Positions 1-7,872 of a DNA stretch of 64,000 nt are shown here, piece after piece; position 1 is the stretch's first letter, and each line of letters starts with the position of its first letter. Under the pieces are notes generated by a model. That model searched no databases. It worked only from the letters and a program-made list of their open reading frames with translations, and had not been told where the DNA came from. The stretch lies in NCBI RefSeq assembly GCF_040081985.1, contig NZ_JBEBMH010000012.1:1-64000 (forward strand), read 5' to 3'. Position numbers and translations under genes: made by a program. This DNA is from Kumtagia yinganensis. GTDB lineage: Bacteria; Pseudomonadota; Alphaproteobacteria; Rhizobiales; Rhizobiaceae.

Positions 1-79
1 GTCCGGTTCGGCGCGAGATGTCGCGGATCGAAAGATGGTCTCGGTAGTGCCAGCGTCGGATGACGCTCAATAACTCCAT
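1..79 (-). CDS. istA: IS21-family transposase IstA, N-terminal fragment cut by window edge
   Basis: Read on the minus strand from the ATG at 79, the frame gives MELLSVIRRWHYRDHLSIR followed by DISRRTG, the characteristic start of rhizobial IS21-type IstA. The segment is the beginning of the N-terminal helix-turn-helix that binds the element ends. A GTG in frame at 88 is an alternative start. The rest of the gene and its partner istB lie to the left, outside the window, so intactness cannot be judged. The IS21-type terminal repeats directly upstream support the call. Confidence 0.8.
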   Translation of the reverse strand, partial: MELLSVIRRWHYRDHLSIRDISRRTG

Positions 80-192
80 GTCGATCACTCCGATGTCCCC
101 CACACAATCCGTGTGGGAGGAGCTTCAAACATGGGTCAATTCTCGATGGAAAAACCTCCGTCGACTGGGTCACTTCTCAGTGGAAATCAACA
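1..192 (-). mobile_element. Right-hand end of an IS21-family insertion sequence
   Basis: Upstream of the istA start are two 21-bp direct repeats, 132-152 (TGGGTCAATTCTCGATGGAAA without its last base) and 166-186, differing at a few central bases and spaced 34 bp apart. Multiple subterminal repeats of this kind are typical of IS21 elements. Read on the minus strand the element begins TGTTGATTTCCACTG at 192, which has the family's TG terminus, so I place the boundary at 192. The target duplication cannot be checked because the other end is outside the window. Confidence 0.7.
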
Positions 193-516
193 GGCAGCAT
201 CGTAGAGGCCTTTCGACGTCAAGCACCCCCGTCGAATGGCCTATTTTTACCGTCACGCGAAATACCGTCAACCGAATATTATTTCACTTCAATATCAGAA
301 CGTTAGCTGCAAAATCGACGTGCCGCTTGGAATTGTAGCGCTGACGGTATTTGGAAAGCGGCTCGTTGACGAAAATCCAAATACCGCCAGCAATACCGTC
401 AAATGGTCGCGCTTTGGGGCGATAGGCCGCGATAGATGGCGAGACCTTTATATTTTATTTTCAATGAGATAGGTTAGTTTAGCGATTGACCGCGAAACGC
501 CCAGAAGGACGCCGGG
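193..516. other. AT-rich gene-free stretch with repeated decamer
   Basis: Between the IS end and the guaA stop no convincing gene is present. The base composition is clearly more AT-rich than the surroundings. The decamer AATACCGTCA occurs exactly at 261-270 and 392-401 and inverted at 342-351, with the shorter TACCGTCA at 248-255. The segments 342-354 and 378-390 form a near-perfect inverted repeat. The role is unknown; it may be a remnant of transferred DNA or a binding-site cluster. Confidence 0.4.
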
Positions 517-2079
517 TCACTCCCACTCGATCGTCCCGGGCGGCTTGCTGGTGACGTCGTAGACCACCCGGTTAATGCCGCGCACCTCGTTGATGATGCG
601 CGTCGCGGTCGCTCCGAGGAAACCCATGTCGTAATGATAGAAATCGGCGGTCATGCCGTCGACCGAGGTCACGGCCCGCAGCGCGCAGACGAATTCGTAG
701 GTGCGGCCGTCGCCCATGACGCCCACCGTCTGCACCGGCAGCAGTACGGCGAAGGCCTGCCATATGGCGTCGTAGAGGCCGGCCTTGCGGATCTCGTCGA
801 GATAGATCGCGTCGGCGTCGCGCAATATGTCCAGCTTTTCGCGGGTCACGCCGCCGGGGCAGCGGATGGCAAGGCCCGGACCGGGGAACGGGTGGCGGCC
901 GATGAAATGCTCGGGCAGGCCCAGTTCCTTGCCCAGCGCCCGCACCTCGTCCTTGAACAGTTCGCGCAGCGGCTCGACCAGCTTCATGTTCATACGGTCC
1001 GGCAAGCCGCCGACATTGTGATGCGACTTGATGGTGACCGAGGGGCCGCCGGAGAACGACACGCTCTCGATCACGTCGGGATAGAGCGTGCCCTGCGCCA
1101 GGAAATCGGCGCCGCCCAGTTTCTTCGCCTCTTCCTCGAACACCTCGATGAACAGCCGGCCGATGGTTTTTCGCTTCTTCTCCGGGTCGGCCTCGCCTTC
1201 CAACGCCGAGATAAAACGGTCGGCGGCGTCGACCAGGATCAGCGGCAGATTGTAGTGCTCGCGGAACATCGAAACGACGTTCTTCGCCTCGTCCTTGCGC
1301 ATCAGCCCGTGGTCGACGAGGATGCAGGTCAGCTGGTCGCCGACCGCCTCGTGGATCAGCAGCGCGGCTACGGAGGAATCGACGCCGCCCGACAGCGCGC
1401 AGATCACTTTTCCCTTGCCGACCTTTTCGCGGATGTCGGCCACCGCCTTCTCGCGATAGGCCGACATCGTCCAGTCGCTCTCGATGCCGGCGACCCGATG
1501 CACGAAATTGCGCAGCAATTTTGCCCCGTCCGGCGTATGCACCACTTCGGGGTGGAACATCAGCCCGTACATCTTCTTCTCGACATTGCCGAACACGGCA
1601 AACGGCGCGCCTTCCGAGCGCCCATAGATCTGGAATCCTTCGGGCAGCGAGATCACCCGGTCACCATGGCTCATCCATACCTGGTGGCGCTGGCCGGTCG
1701 CCCACAGTCCCTCGAACAGCGGACAGTCCTTCTCGACCTCGACGAAGGCGCGGCCGAACTCGCGATGGTCGGAGGCTTCCGCCACGCCGCCCATCTGCAC
1801 GCACATCGCCATCTGGCCGTAGCAGATGCCGAGCACCGGAATGCCCGCCTCGAAGACGATTTGTGGCGCGCGCGGTGAACCCGCTTCATGCGTCGAAGCC
1901 GGTCCGCCGGAAAGGATCACCGCTTGCGGATTGATGCGCCTGAACGCGGCTTCCGCCGACTGGAACGGCACGACCTCCGAATGCACGCCCGCCTCGCGCA
2001 CCCGGCGCGCGATAAGCTGGGTGACCTGGCTGCCGAAATCGACGATGAGGACGGTGGCGGTATTTTTCATGGCGGGCAT
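517..2079 (-). CDS. guaA: GMP synthase (glutamine-hydrolysing)
   Basis: This 520-residue protein has the full GuaA architecture. It makes GMP from XMP, ATP and glutamine in the last step of guanine nucleotide synthesis in the cytosol. The N-terminal class I amidotransferase domain (about 1-200) has the nucleophile Cys86 in GICYGQ and the His176/Glu178 pair in FHPEV. The PP-loop ATP pyrophosphatase domain follows, with SGGVDSS at 230-236, then the C-terminal dimerisation domain ending in KPPGTIEWE, which is the normal GuaA terminus. Length is as expected. A second in-frame ATG three codons in (2070) is a possible alternative start. It appears to be transcribed alone. Confidence 0.97.
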   Translation of the reverse strand: MPAMKNTATVLIVDFGSQVTQLIARRVREAGVHSEVVPFQSAEAAFRRINPQAVILSGGPASTHEAGSPRAPQIVFEAGIPVLGICYGQMAMCVQMGGVAEASDHREFGRAFVEVEKDCPLFEGLWATGQRHQVWMSHGDRVISLPEGFQIYGRSEGAPFAVFGNVEKKMYGLMFHPEVVHTPDGAKLLRNFVHRVAGIESDWTMSAYREKAVADIREKVGKGKVICALSGGVDSSVAALLIHEAVGDQLTCILVDHGLMRKDEAKNVVSMFREHYNLPLILVDAADRFISALEGEADPEKKRKTIGRLFIEVFEEEAKKLGGADFLAQGTLYPDVIESVSFSGGPSVTIKSHHNVGGLPDRMNMKLVEPLRELFKDEVRALGKELGLPEHFIGRHPFPGPGLAIRCPGGVTREKLDILRDADAIYLDEIRKAGLYDAIWQAFAVLLPVQTVGVMGDGRTYEFVCALRAVTSVDGMTADFYHYDMGFLGATATRIINEVRGINRVVYDVTSKPPGTIEWE

Positions 2080-2125
2080 TTAGAGAAGAAGTCGAGTCGG
2101 TGCAATGGGTTGGCGCGCGGCGCTG

Positions 2126-2629
2126 TCAGTTCGATTCCGCTCGTTCATGCGAAGAATCCGCTTCTTCACGTTTTGAATCCGGCTGGCCTTCGTCCAGCGC
2201 CCGTAAGGCGTCCATCAGCGTGGCAAAACGCGCTTCGCCCAGGCGCGCAACATAGCGCCGCTCGATCTCGCGTTTGATGCGGTCGCCGTCGCGCAGCGCA
2301 GCAAGGCCCTTCTCTGTATAACATACCAGCTTGCCGCGCCCATCGCGCGGATCGGGCAGGCGCTCGACCACGCCTTCGGCTTCCAGTCCGTCGAGCAATT
2401 GCTGCACGGCCTGCTTGCTGATCGCCATCCTGTCGATCAGCGCGGACTGGCGCGTGCCCTTCCGGGCGAGATGGCCGAGAAGCGTGGCGCGCGCCTCTGT
2501 GAACCAGGGGTGTCCGGCCCCGCGCATCGCGGCGGCAAATTCGGCCTGCCAGGCGCGGCTGGCGTTCCAAAGCCTCCAGCCGACATGGTCCGGCAGGCCT
2601 TTCGAATTTTCGTCAAGCGTCTTGACCAT
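2126..2629 (-). CDS. MarR-family transcriptional regulator
   Basis: The 167-residue protein carries a winged helix-turn-helix of MarR type. Helices around residues 35-75 lead into the recognition region ISKQAVQQLLDGLEAEGVVERLPDPRDGRGKLVCYTEKG, where the DxRD-GR beta-wing motif is clear. Such proteins are dimeric repressors that respond to small ligands or oxidants. It is transcribed away from the small gene at 2705, with 75 bp between the two starts. That spacer holds a near-perfect palindrome (2646-2664), so autoregulation and control of the neighbour are likely. No ligand can be inferred. The C-terminus is charged and rich in Glu and Ser. Confidence 0.85.
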   Translation of the reverse strand: MVKTLDENSKGLPDHVGWRLWNASRAWQAEFAAAMRGAGHPWFTEARATLLGHLARKGTRQSALIDRMAISKQAVQQLLDGLEAEGVVERLPDPRDGRGKLVCYTEKGLAALRDGDRIKREIERRYVARLGEARFATLMDALRALDEGQPDSKREEADSSHERAESN

Positions 2630-2645
2630 ATGCCTTAATCCTATA

Positions 2646-2664
2646 TAGTCAAGCTACTTGACCA
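2646..2664. promoter_or_regulatory. Candidate MarR operator palindrome
   Basis: The core GTCAAG-CTA-CTTGAC (2648-2662) is a perfect inverted repeat with a 3-bp centre, lying between the divergent starts at 2629 and 2705. Its size and symmetry fit a MarR dimer. Assignment to the adjacent regulator is inference from position. Confidence 0.5.
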
Positions 2665-2704
2665 ACCGACAGTGGTCGAGAGATTTCCCAACACGGAGCA
2701 AAAA

Positions 2705-3022
2705 ATGTCCATCCTCGGAAAAGACACGCTCGCAATCATCATGGCCGGCACCACCCACGTGCTCGACATGGGCGGCAAGCAGGCGATCATCTATTACCAG
2801 AGCGAGAGCGACGCCCATATGCTTTTGCCGGACGGCGTCGCCTACAGCGGTAAATGGCGGCTGCTCGACGACGGCTACGCGGTCGACTGGACCGACGGCC
2901 CGAGCGGCACCTGGAAGCTCGACCACCGGCAGGGGTCGATCGCCTATCTCGACGGCGGCGGCACTCCAAGGGCGGATATCGCTGCGATCGAGTTCGGCAA
3001 CTCCCGCAACCTGCCGCGCTAG
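2705..3022 (+). CDS. Small protein of unknown function, divergent to marR
   Basis: The protein is 105 residues, beginning MSILGKDTLAIIMAGTTHVLDM. The start at 2705 is preferred because GGAG (2695-2698) lies 6 bp upstream; a GTG in frame at 2672 would overlap promoter sequence. It is soluble, with no signal peptide or membrane segment, and contains repeated aromatic/charged strands (YSGKWRLLDDGYAVDW, GTWKLDHRQGSIAYLDG) that suggest a small beta-barrel or lipocalin-like fold. I do not recognise the family. Its position opposite a MarR gene with a shared operator suggests it is a target of that repressor. Confidence 0.7.
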   Translation: MSILGKDTLAIIMAGTTHVLDMGGKQAIIYYQSESDAHMLLPDGVAYSGKWRLLDDGYAVDWTDGPSGTWKLDHRQGSIAYLDGGGTPRADIAAIEFGNSRNLPR

Positions 3023-3035
3023 GCCCAGCGACGAC

Positions 3036-3665
3036 TCATATGGAGACGGTCCGGTCCACGATGGCCTGTTCGAGCCGGCCGACCGCTTCGGCCAGTTTCT
3101 CGTCGATGACATGCAGATATTCCGTCCAGTCGCCGACATGGCGCAGTTCGTCCTTGCCGTCGGAAATGCCGCGCAGCGCCACCAGCGGCAGCGAAAACAT
3201 CTGGCAGGCGCGCAGCACGGCAAACGTCTCCATCTCCACCATGTCCTCGGCGACCGAATCATAGGCCGCGCCGGAAATGATCATGCCGCCGGTCGACAGC
3301 GTCGCCTCGCGGATGCCGGGAATCCTATGCGGCAGCGGCACTGTCGCCGGCAGGTCAAGGAAAGGCGTGGCGCCCTTTTCGAACCCCAGGGGCGAGGCGT
3401 CCATGTCGCGATAGCTCACGGAGACCGCCTGATAGACCTCCGTTTGCTCCAGCGAGCGGCTGCCGGCCGAGCCAAGCGAAACCACGAGGTCCGGCAGCGC
3501 ACCTTGCGCCTCCAGCCGGGCCAGCGCCACGCCCATGGCGAGTGCCGCCTCGACCGGGCCGACGCCGGTCATCAGCGGCTTGAACAGGCGTCTCAGATGC
3601 GGCCCGTATTCGGCGTCCGCCGCCATGGCGAACAGCAGTTTTTTGCCTGCGATCGTCTCGATCAT
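3036..3665 (-). CDS. mtnN: 5'-methylthioadenosine/S-adenosylhomocysteine nucleosidase
   Basis: This 209-residue protein belongs to the purine phosphorylase/nucleosidase fold. It hydrolyses methylthioadenosine and S-adenosylhomocysteine to adenine plus the thioribose product, recycling products of SAM-dependent reactions. The family features are GVGPVEAA at 34-41, the substrate-binding VEMETFAVLRAC with the MEM/EME segment at 144-146, and the catalytic aspartate Asp169 in RGISDGKDEL. It is slightly shorter than the E. coli enzyme but keeps the active-site elements. It converges on the small gene ending at 3022, with only 13 bp between the stops. Confidence 0.85.
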   Translation of the reverse strand: MIETIAGKKLLFAMAADAEYGPHLRRLFKPLMTGVGPVEAALAMGVALARLEAQGALPDLVVSLGSAGSRSLEQTEVYQAVSVSYRDMDASPLGFEKGATPFLDLPATVPLPHRIPGIREATLSTGGMIISGAAYDSVAEDMVEMETFAVLRACQMFSLPLVALRGISDGKDELRHVGDWTEYLHVIDEKLAEAVGRLEQAIVDRTVSI

Positions 3666-3961
3666 GTCGCCGCCCCCTCAAGCGCCGTTATGTGAATCGG
3701 AATTTTTTCCGAGCCGACTGTTGTCGGCGACGGGGCAAAAAGCAACGGCCCACGTCTGGGCATTAGCTTGAAGAAATTACCCACCCCACCACCGGGACAC
3801 TTCGCGGCTGTCATGGCGAGCGTAACCAGCGACGATCGGCCTCTGGCGGAGAGACAAGACAGTCCCTTGTGGGGTTAGGGCTGGGGGTAATTCCTTCATG
3901 CGACTGCCCTGCGAGCCACGGCTATCGGGCAGCAAAGCCATCCGGAGGGGGAAGCGGCCGG

Positions 3962-4201
3962 TCAGACGGCCGGCGCGGCTCCCGACAGCATGAAAGCCGC
4001 CAGCACCACCGCCACCGAGGCCACGGCGGGATAAATCACCAGCAGCACGGTGAGCGCCGCGCCGCCGAGATTGCCGCCGGCATCGCCTTCTCCGCCGATG
4101 CCAAAACCGCCGATGCCGCACTTCTCGGCCACCCTGCGCGCACGTCCCGCCGAAGCCACGGGGCTCGACGGTGCCGGGGTGTTTCTGACGAGGGCGGACA
4201 T
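3962..4201 (-). CDS. Possible small membrane protein
   Basis: This 79-residue reading frame has strongly GC-biased third positions like its neighbours. It encodes a Gly-rich N-terminal half and a C-terminal hydrophobic segment (LTVLLVIYPAVASVAVVLAAFML) that could span the membrane once. No good ribosome binding site is visible before the ATG at 4201. The family is not recognised, so it may be a spurious frame in a non-coding region. Confidence 0.35.
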   Translation of the reverse strand: MSALVRNTPAPSSPVASAGRARRVAEKCGIGGFGIGGEGDAGGNLGGAALTVLLVIYPAVASVAVVLAAFMLSGAAPAV

Positions 4202-4885
4202 GGTCTTGGCTTTCAGGTTCTGGGATTGCGGCGGTTTTGACAGGCGCCGGTATCCGGCTCATGCCGCACACCCCGCGCCCATGTTTCGATATAGTTTCGG
4301 CTCAGGCGCGAAATAAGGGCCGGTTTGTGGCAGCCGGGCGGAATGATCGCGGCATCCGCGCCGCAATGGTTAACGAAAAAAGGGGATAGCTCTTTCGCCA
4401 AACCGAGAGAACTTTTTTTGGATTGAGCCTGTTTCGATTGCCGGCCCTTGTTTTTGCTCATTCTTTCTTTTCCCGCCCGGAGCGAAAATCCCGCCGCGCA
4501 CGATCCTCGTCCCCCTCCCGAAAACCTGCCTCATACTAAGCGCTGTTCCTCTCGCGGGAACGCCGGTCATGACGGTGATTTGCGGGGAGGAGCCGGCGTC
4601 CCGGAGATAGCGGCTAACGTGGCCGTGAAGGCCGGGGGCTGTCCCAGAGTTCCCACATACACAAGCTGGAGTATGTCTGCCAGTACGCAACGACATTGCA
4701 GGTGCAAGCCGTAAGGCGATGGTTAGCGTAGCGGAATGGGATGGTGAAAACATGCGCCGGACGGGCGGCCGGAAGGTCGCAGATAGTTTATTAGATGAGC
4801 GAGCTTACGGCCGCCCGTCTTCCCGAACTCTTCTCAATGGCCAGGGCGGAGTTCCGCAGCGTGGTGACGGGGGCGGTTGCATGCA
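4202..4885. other. Long non-coding stretch upstream of hisS
   Basis: No supported gene lies between the small frame at 3962-4201 and the REP palindrome at 4886. A 12-bp inverted repeat (4760-4771 with 4808-4819) brackets an AT-rich segment. The region 4620-4760 has short complementary G-rich and C-rich tracts and no open frame with typical codon use, so it may be a structured RNA or a decayed mobile element. No promoter can be assigned with confidence. Confidence 0.3.
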
Positions 4886-4963
4886 GGGGACAGTTTACTT
4901 TTATCCGCGGAAAGGGCGAAGCCTTGGCAAGCTCACTCGGGCGGATAAAAGTAAACTGTCCCC
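4886..4963. repeat. REP-type palindrome, copy 1 of 3
   Basis: Perfect 23-bp inverted arms, GGGGACAGTTTACTTTTATC plus CGC, enclose 32 bp. The same arm sequence recurs at 8576-8654 and 20705-20783. Dispersed palindromes of this kind are usually spread by REP-associated tyrosine transposases (RAYT), none of which is encoded here. This copy lies 95 bp upstream of hisS and would form a strong hairpin in any leader RNA. Confidence 0.8.
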
Positions 4964-5057
4964 GGGCGCTGACCGCCGCCCCAAACCCTTGCCGCCCCTT
5001 GCGCCTTCCGCTAGGACGGCGGCGCCGCGAACGACCCTCAGCACAAAGCGAACGACC

Positions 5058-6587
5058 ATGACGAACTCGGAAAAGACGAAGGCGCGCCTGCCGCGCGGGT
5101 TTGCCGACCGTTTTCCGGACGACATCCGTGCGGTGGAAACGATGATGGCGAAAATCCGCGCCGTCTACGAACTCTACGGTTTTGAGCCCGCCGACCAGCC
5201 GCTGATCGAATACACCGATGCGCTCGGCAAATTCCTGCCTGACCAGGACCGGCCGAACGAGGGCGTTTTTTCCTTCCAGGACGACGACGAGCAATGGCTG
5301 TCGCTGCGCTACGACCTCACCGCGCCGATGGCGCGTTTCGTCGCCGAGAATTTCGAAAAGCTGCCGAAGCCGTTTCGCAGCTACCGCTCCGGCTGGGTGT
5401 TCCGCAACGAGAAGCCAGGGCCGGGGCGCTTCCGCCAGTTCATGCAGTTCGACGCCGACACGGTCGGCACGCCTGGGGTGGCCGCCGACGCCGAGATGGC
5501 GATGATGATGGCCGACGTGCTGGAAGCGCTCGGCATCCCGCGCGGCCAATACGTCATCCGCGTCAACAACCGGAAGGTGCTGGACGGCGTGCTGGAAGCG
5601 ATCGGGCTGGGCGGCCCCGAGAATGCCGGCCGGCGGCTGACCGTGCTGCGTGCTATCGACAAGCTGGACAAGTTCGGTCCCCAGGGAGTGAGGTTGCTGC
5701 TTGGCAAGGGGCGCTGGGACGGCGGCAAGCAAGGCGAAGGCGACTTTACGAAGGGCGCAGAGCTGGATGAGGGACAGATAGATACCGTTGTTGAGTCCCT
5801 CGGTCTTAGTTTTGAGGAAGGGGACTTAAATATCGCAGCCGTATCCGGACTCCGCATTTTTCCGAGTGAACCAAAGACTCTCCACGAAGGATTTTACGAG
5901 CTAAATCGGATAAGAAGCTTGGTACGGGTCGCTGGCTACGGCGAAGACCGCATCCGCATCGATCCCTCCGTCGTGCGCGGCCTCGAATACTACACCGGGC
6001 CGGTCTACGAGGCCGAACTGCTGGCCGAAATCCCCAATGACGAAGGCCAGATCGTGCGCTTCGGGTCGGTCGGCGGCGGCGGGCGTTATGACGGGCTGGT
6101 GTCGCGTTTCCGCGGTGAGGCGGTGCCGGCGACGGGCTTTTCCATCGGCGTGTCGCGCCTGATGACGGCGCTGAAGAATCTCGGAAAGCTGGATACCTCC
6201 AACGTCGTCGGTCCGGTGGTCGTGCTGGTCATGGACCGCGACACGGAAAGCCTCGGCCGCTACCAGAAGATGGTCGCCTCGCTGCGCCAGGCCGGCATAA
6301 GGGCGGAGATGTATCTCGGCGGCTCCGGCATGAAGCCGCAGATGAAATACGCCGACCGCAGAAGTGCGCCCTGTGTCGTCATCCAGGGCGGCGACGAGCG
6401 CGCCAAGGGGGAAGTGCAGATCAAGGACATGGCGCTCGGCGAGCAACTGTCCAAGAAAATCACCGACAATGCCGCCTGGCGCGAGGGCCGCCCGGCGCAG
6501 TTTTCGGTGACGGAAGGCGAGTTGGTCGAGGCGGTGCGAAAAGTGCTCGATGCGCAGGCCGGCGAACGCGCGAAGGCCGACGCATGA
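5058..6587 (+). CDS. hisS: Histidyl-tRNA synthetase
   Basis: Class II synthetase of 509 residues that charges tRNA-His. The start at 5058 (MTNSEKTKARLPRGFADRFPDD) is chosen because homologous proteins begin with a short tail before LPRGFxD; the longer open frame upstream runs through a REP palindrome. Motif 2 lies in FRSYRSGWVFRNEKPGPGRFRQFMQFDAD, the histidine-specific signature in RGLEYYTGPVYEAEL, and GGGGRYDGL follows, then the anticodon-binding domain. The segment encoded by 5755-5935 has AT-richer, rare-codon use (ATA, TTA, AGA) unlike the rest of the gene and falls in the variable insertion domain. It heads a cluster with hisZ and hisG. Confidence 0.95.
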   Translation: MTNSEKTKARLPRGFADRFPDDIRAVETMMAKIRAVYELYGFEPADQPLIEYTDALGKFLPDQDRPNEGVFSFQDDDEQWLSLRYDLTAPMARFVAENFEKLPKPFRSYRSGWVFRNEKPGPGRFRQFMQFDADTVGTPGVAADAEMAMMMADVLEALGIPRGQYVIRVNNRKVLDGVLEAIGLGGPENAGRRLTVLRAIDKLDKFGPQGVRLLLGKGRWDGGKQGEGDFTKGAELDEGQIDTVVESLGLSFEEGDLNIAAVSGLRIFPSEPKTLHEGFYELNRIRSLVRVAGYGEDRIRIDPSVVRGLEYYTGPVYEAELLAEIPNDEGQIVRFGSVGGGGRYDGLVSRFRGEAVPATGFSIGVSRLMTALKNLGKLDTSNVVGPVVVLVMDRDTESLGRYQKMVASLRQAGIRAEMYLGGSGMKPQMKYADRRSAPCVVIQGGDERAKGEVQIKDMALGEQLSKKITDNAAWREGRPAQFSVTEGELVEAVRKVLDAQAGERAKADA

Positions 6588-6588
6588 A

Positions 6589-6746
6589 CACCCCCCTCTG
6601 GCCTGCCGGCCATCTCCCCCTCAAGGGGGGAGATTCGACGGCCGCTTTGGTTTCGCCAATCTCCGGCGTTGCCGAATGCGCGGTGCGGCTGGAACTGCCA
6701 ATCTCCCCCCTTGAGGGGGAGATGGCCGGCAGGCCAGAAGGGGGTG
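6589..6746. repeat. 158-bp intergenic palindromic repeat between hisS and hisZ
   Basis: The arms 6589-6635 and 6700-6746 are 47 bp each and complementary with a single mismatch; both contain the CATCTCCCCCTCAAGGGG type core. This motif is a familiar dispersed intergenic repeat of Mesorhizobium and related Rhizobiales. It starts 2 bp after the hisS stop and ends 22 bp before hisZ, so its transcript would form a very stable hairpin between two genes of one operon. Confidence 0.75.
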
Positions 6747-6768
6747 CCTCGATCGAGGCCTCTGCGCC

Positions 6769-7872
6769 ATGACCACCCTCCCCTCCGACATCCGCGCGCT
6801 GTTCGCCGCGCGCTCCGCCGACCTCGTCGACATGGCGATCCTGCAGCCCGCCGATCCATTCCTCGACATGGCCGGTGAAGACCTTCGCCGCCGCATTTTC
6901 CTCACCGAGAGCGAGACCGGCGAGCAGCTTTGCCTGCGCCCGGAATTCACCATCCCCGTCTGCCTCGACCACATCCGCACGCAATCCGGCACGCCGCGCC
7001 GCTACGCTTATCTCGGCGAGGTTTTCCGCCAGCGACGCGAGGGCCGGGCGGAGTTCTTCCAGGCCGGCATCGAGGATCTTGGCGACACGGATATCGCGTC
7101 CGCCGACGCGAGGCTGATCGCCGACGCACATGCGCTGCTGACGCTGGCGTTGCCGAAAACGCCGCTTGCCCTAACGCTCGGCGACCAGTCGGTGTTCGAG
7201 GCGGTGCTGGCGGCGCTCGGCCTGCCGCGTGGCTGGCAGAAGCGGTTGGCGCGTGCCTTCGGTGCGCCCGAACAGCTTGCCGCAGCGCTCGACGACCTCG
7301 CCAACCCGCAGCGCAAGCGAGGTCTCGGCCAGCCGGCCGCCCGGCTCGTGGCGGCGCGCGACCGCGAGGCGCTCGCCGCCCATATCGGCCGGACGATGGA
7401 GGATCAGGGGCTGACGCCGTCTGCCGGCCGAACGCCGGAGGATATCGCGCGGCGTCTGATCGAGAAGGCCGAACTCGGCGCCGTGCGCCTCTCCGACGAG
7501 GCTTTTGCCGCGCTGAAGCAGTTCTTGGCGATCCGCGTGCCGCTTGGCGAGGCCGCCGAGGCGCTGACGCGTTTCGCAGACGAGGCCGAGCTTTACCTCG
7601 ACACGGCGCTCGACCTGTTCAAGGCGCGGGCCGAGGCGGTCGGTGACAAGGCGATCGGTTACGTGACCTATGACGCCGGCTTCGGCCGTCCGCTCGACTA
7701 TTACACCGGCATGGTGTTCGAGATCGCCGCGTCCGGCGCGTCCCAGCCGCTGGCCGGCGGCGGGCGCTACGACCGCCTGCTGACCCTGCTCGGCGCGAAA
7801 GACCCTATTCCGGGCGTCGGTTTTTCAGTCTGGCTCGACCGCATCGAGGCCTTGCGTGGGGGTACGGCATGA
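6769..7872 (+). CDS. hisZ: ATP phosphoribosyltransferase regulatory subunit
   Basis: HisZ is a catalytically inactive paralogue of HisRS that forms a hetero-octamer with short HisG to start histidine synthesis. The protein is 367 residues, with class II synthetase-like segments (FIPVCLDHIRT, YLGEVFRQRREGRAEFFQAGIEDLG, YYTGMVFEIA, GGGRYDRLL) but no anticodon-binding domain. That is the expected layout for HisZ and distinguishes it from HisS. It overlaps hisG by 4 bp (ATGA), so the two are translationally coupled. Confidence 0.93.
   Translation: MTTLPSDIRALFAARSADLVDMAILQPADPFLDMAGEDLRRRIFLTESETGEQLCLRPEFTIPVCLDHIRTQSGTPRRYAYLGEVFRQRREGRAEFFQAGIEDLGDTDIASADARLIADAHALLTLALPKTPLALTLGDQSVFEAVLAALGLPRGWQKRLARAFGAPEQLAAALDDLANPQRKRGLGQPAARLVAARDREALAAHIGRTMEDQGLTPSAGRTPEDIARRLIEKAELGAVRLSDEAFAALKQFLAIRVPLGEAAEALTRFADEAELYLDTALDLFKARAEAVGDKAIGYVTYDAGFGRPLDYYTGMVFEIAASGASQPLAGGGRYDRLLTLLGAKDPIPGVGFSVWLDRIEALRGGTA

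Noticed and set aside
634..1878. Long open frame of 414 codons on the plus strand over guaA
   Set aside because: It is the antisense shadow of guaA, has no family features, and arises from GC-rich codon use.
4213..4461. 82-codon minus-strand frame starting MSKNKGRQ
   Set aside because: Composition after the first 15 residues is irregular and no family or coupling supports it.
4719..5057. Upstream extension of hisS
   Set aside because: The extra 113 residues include a translated REP palindrome and do not resemble the family start.
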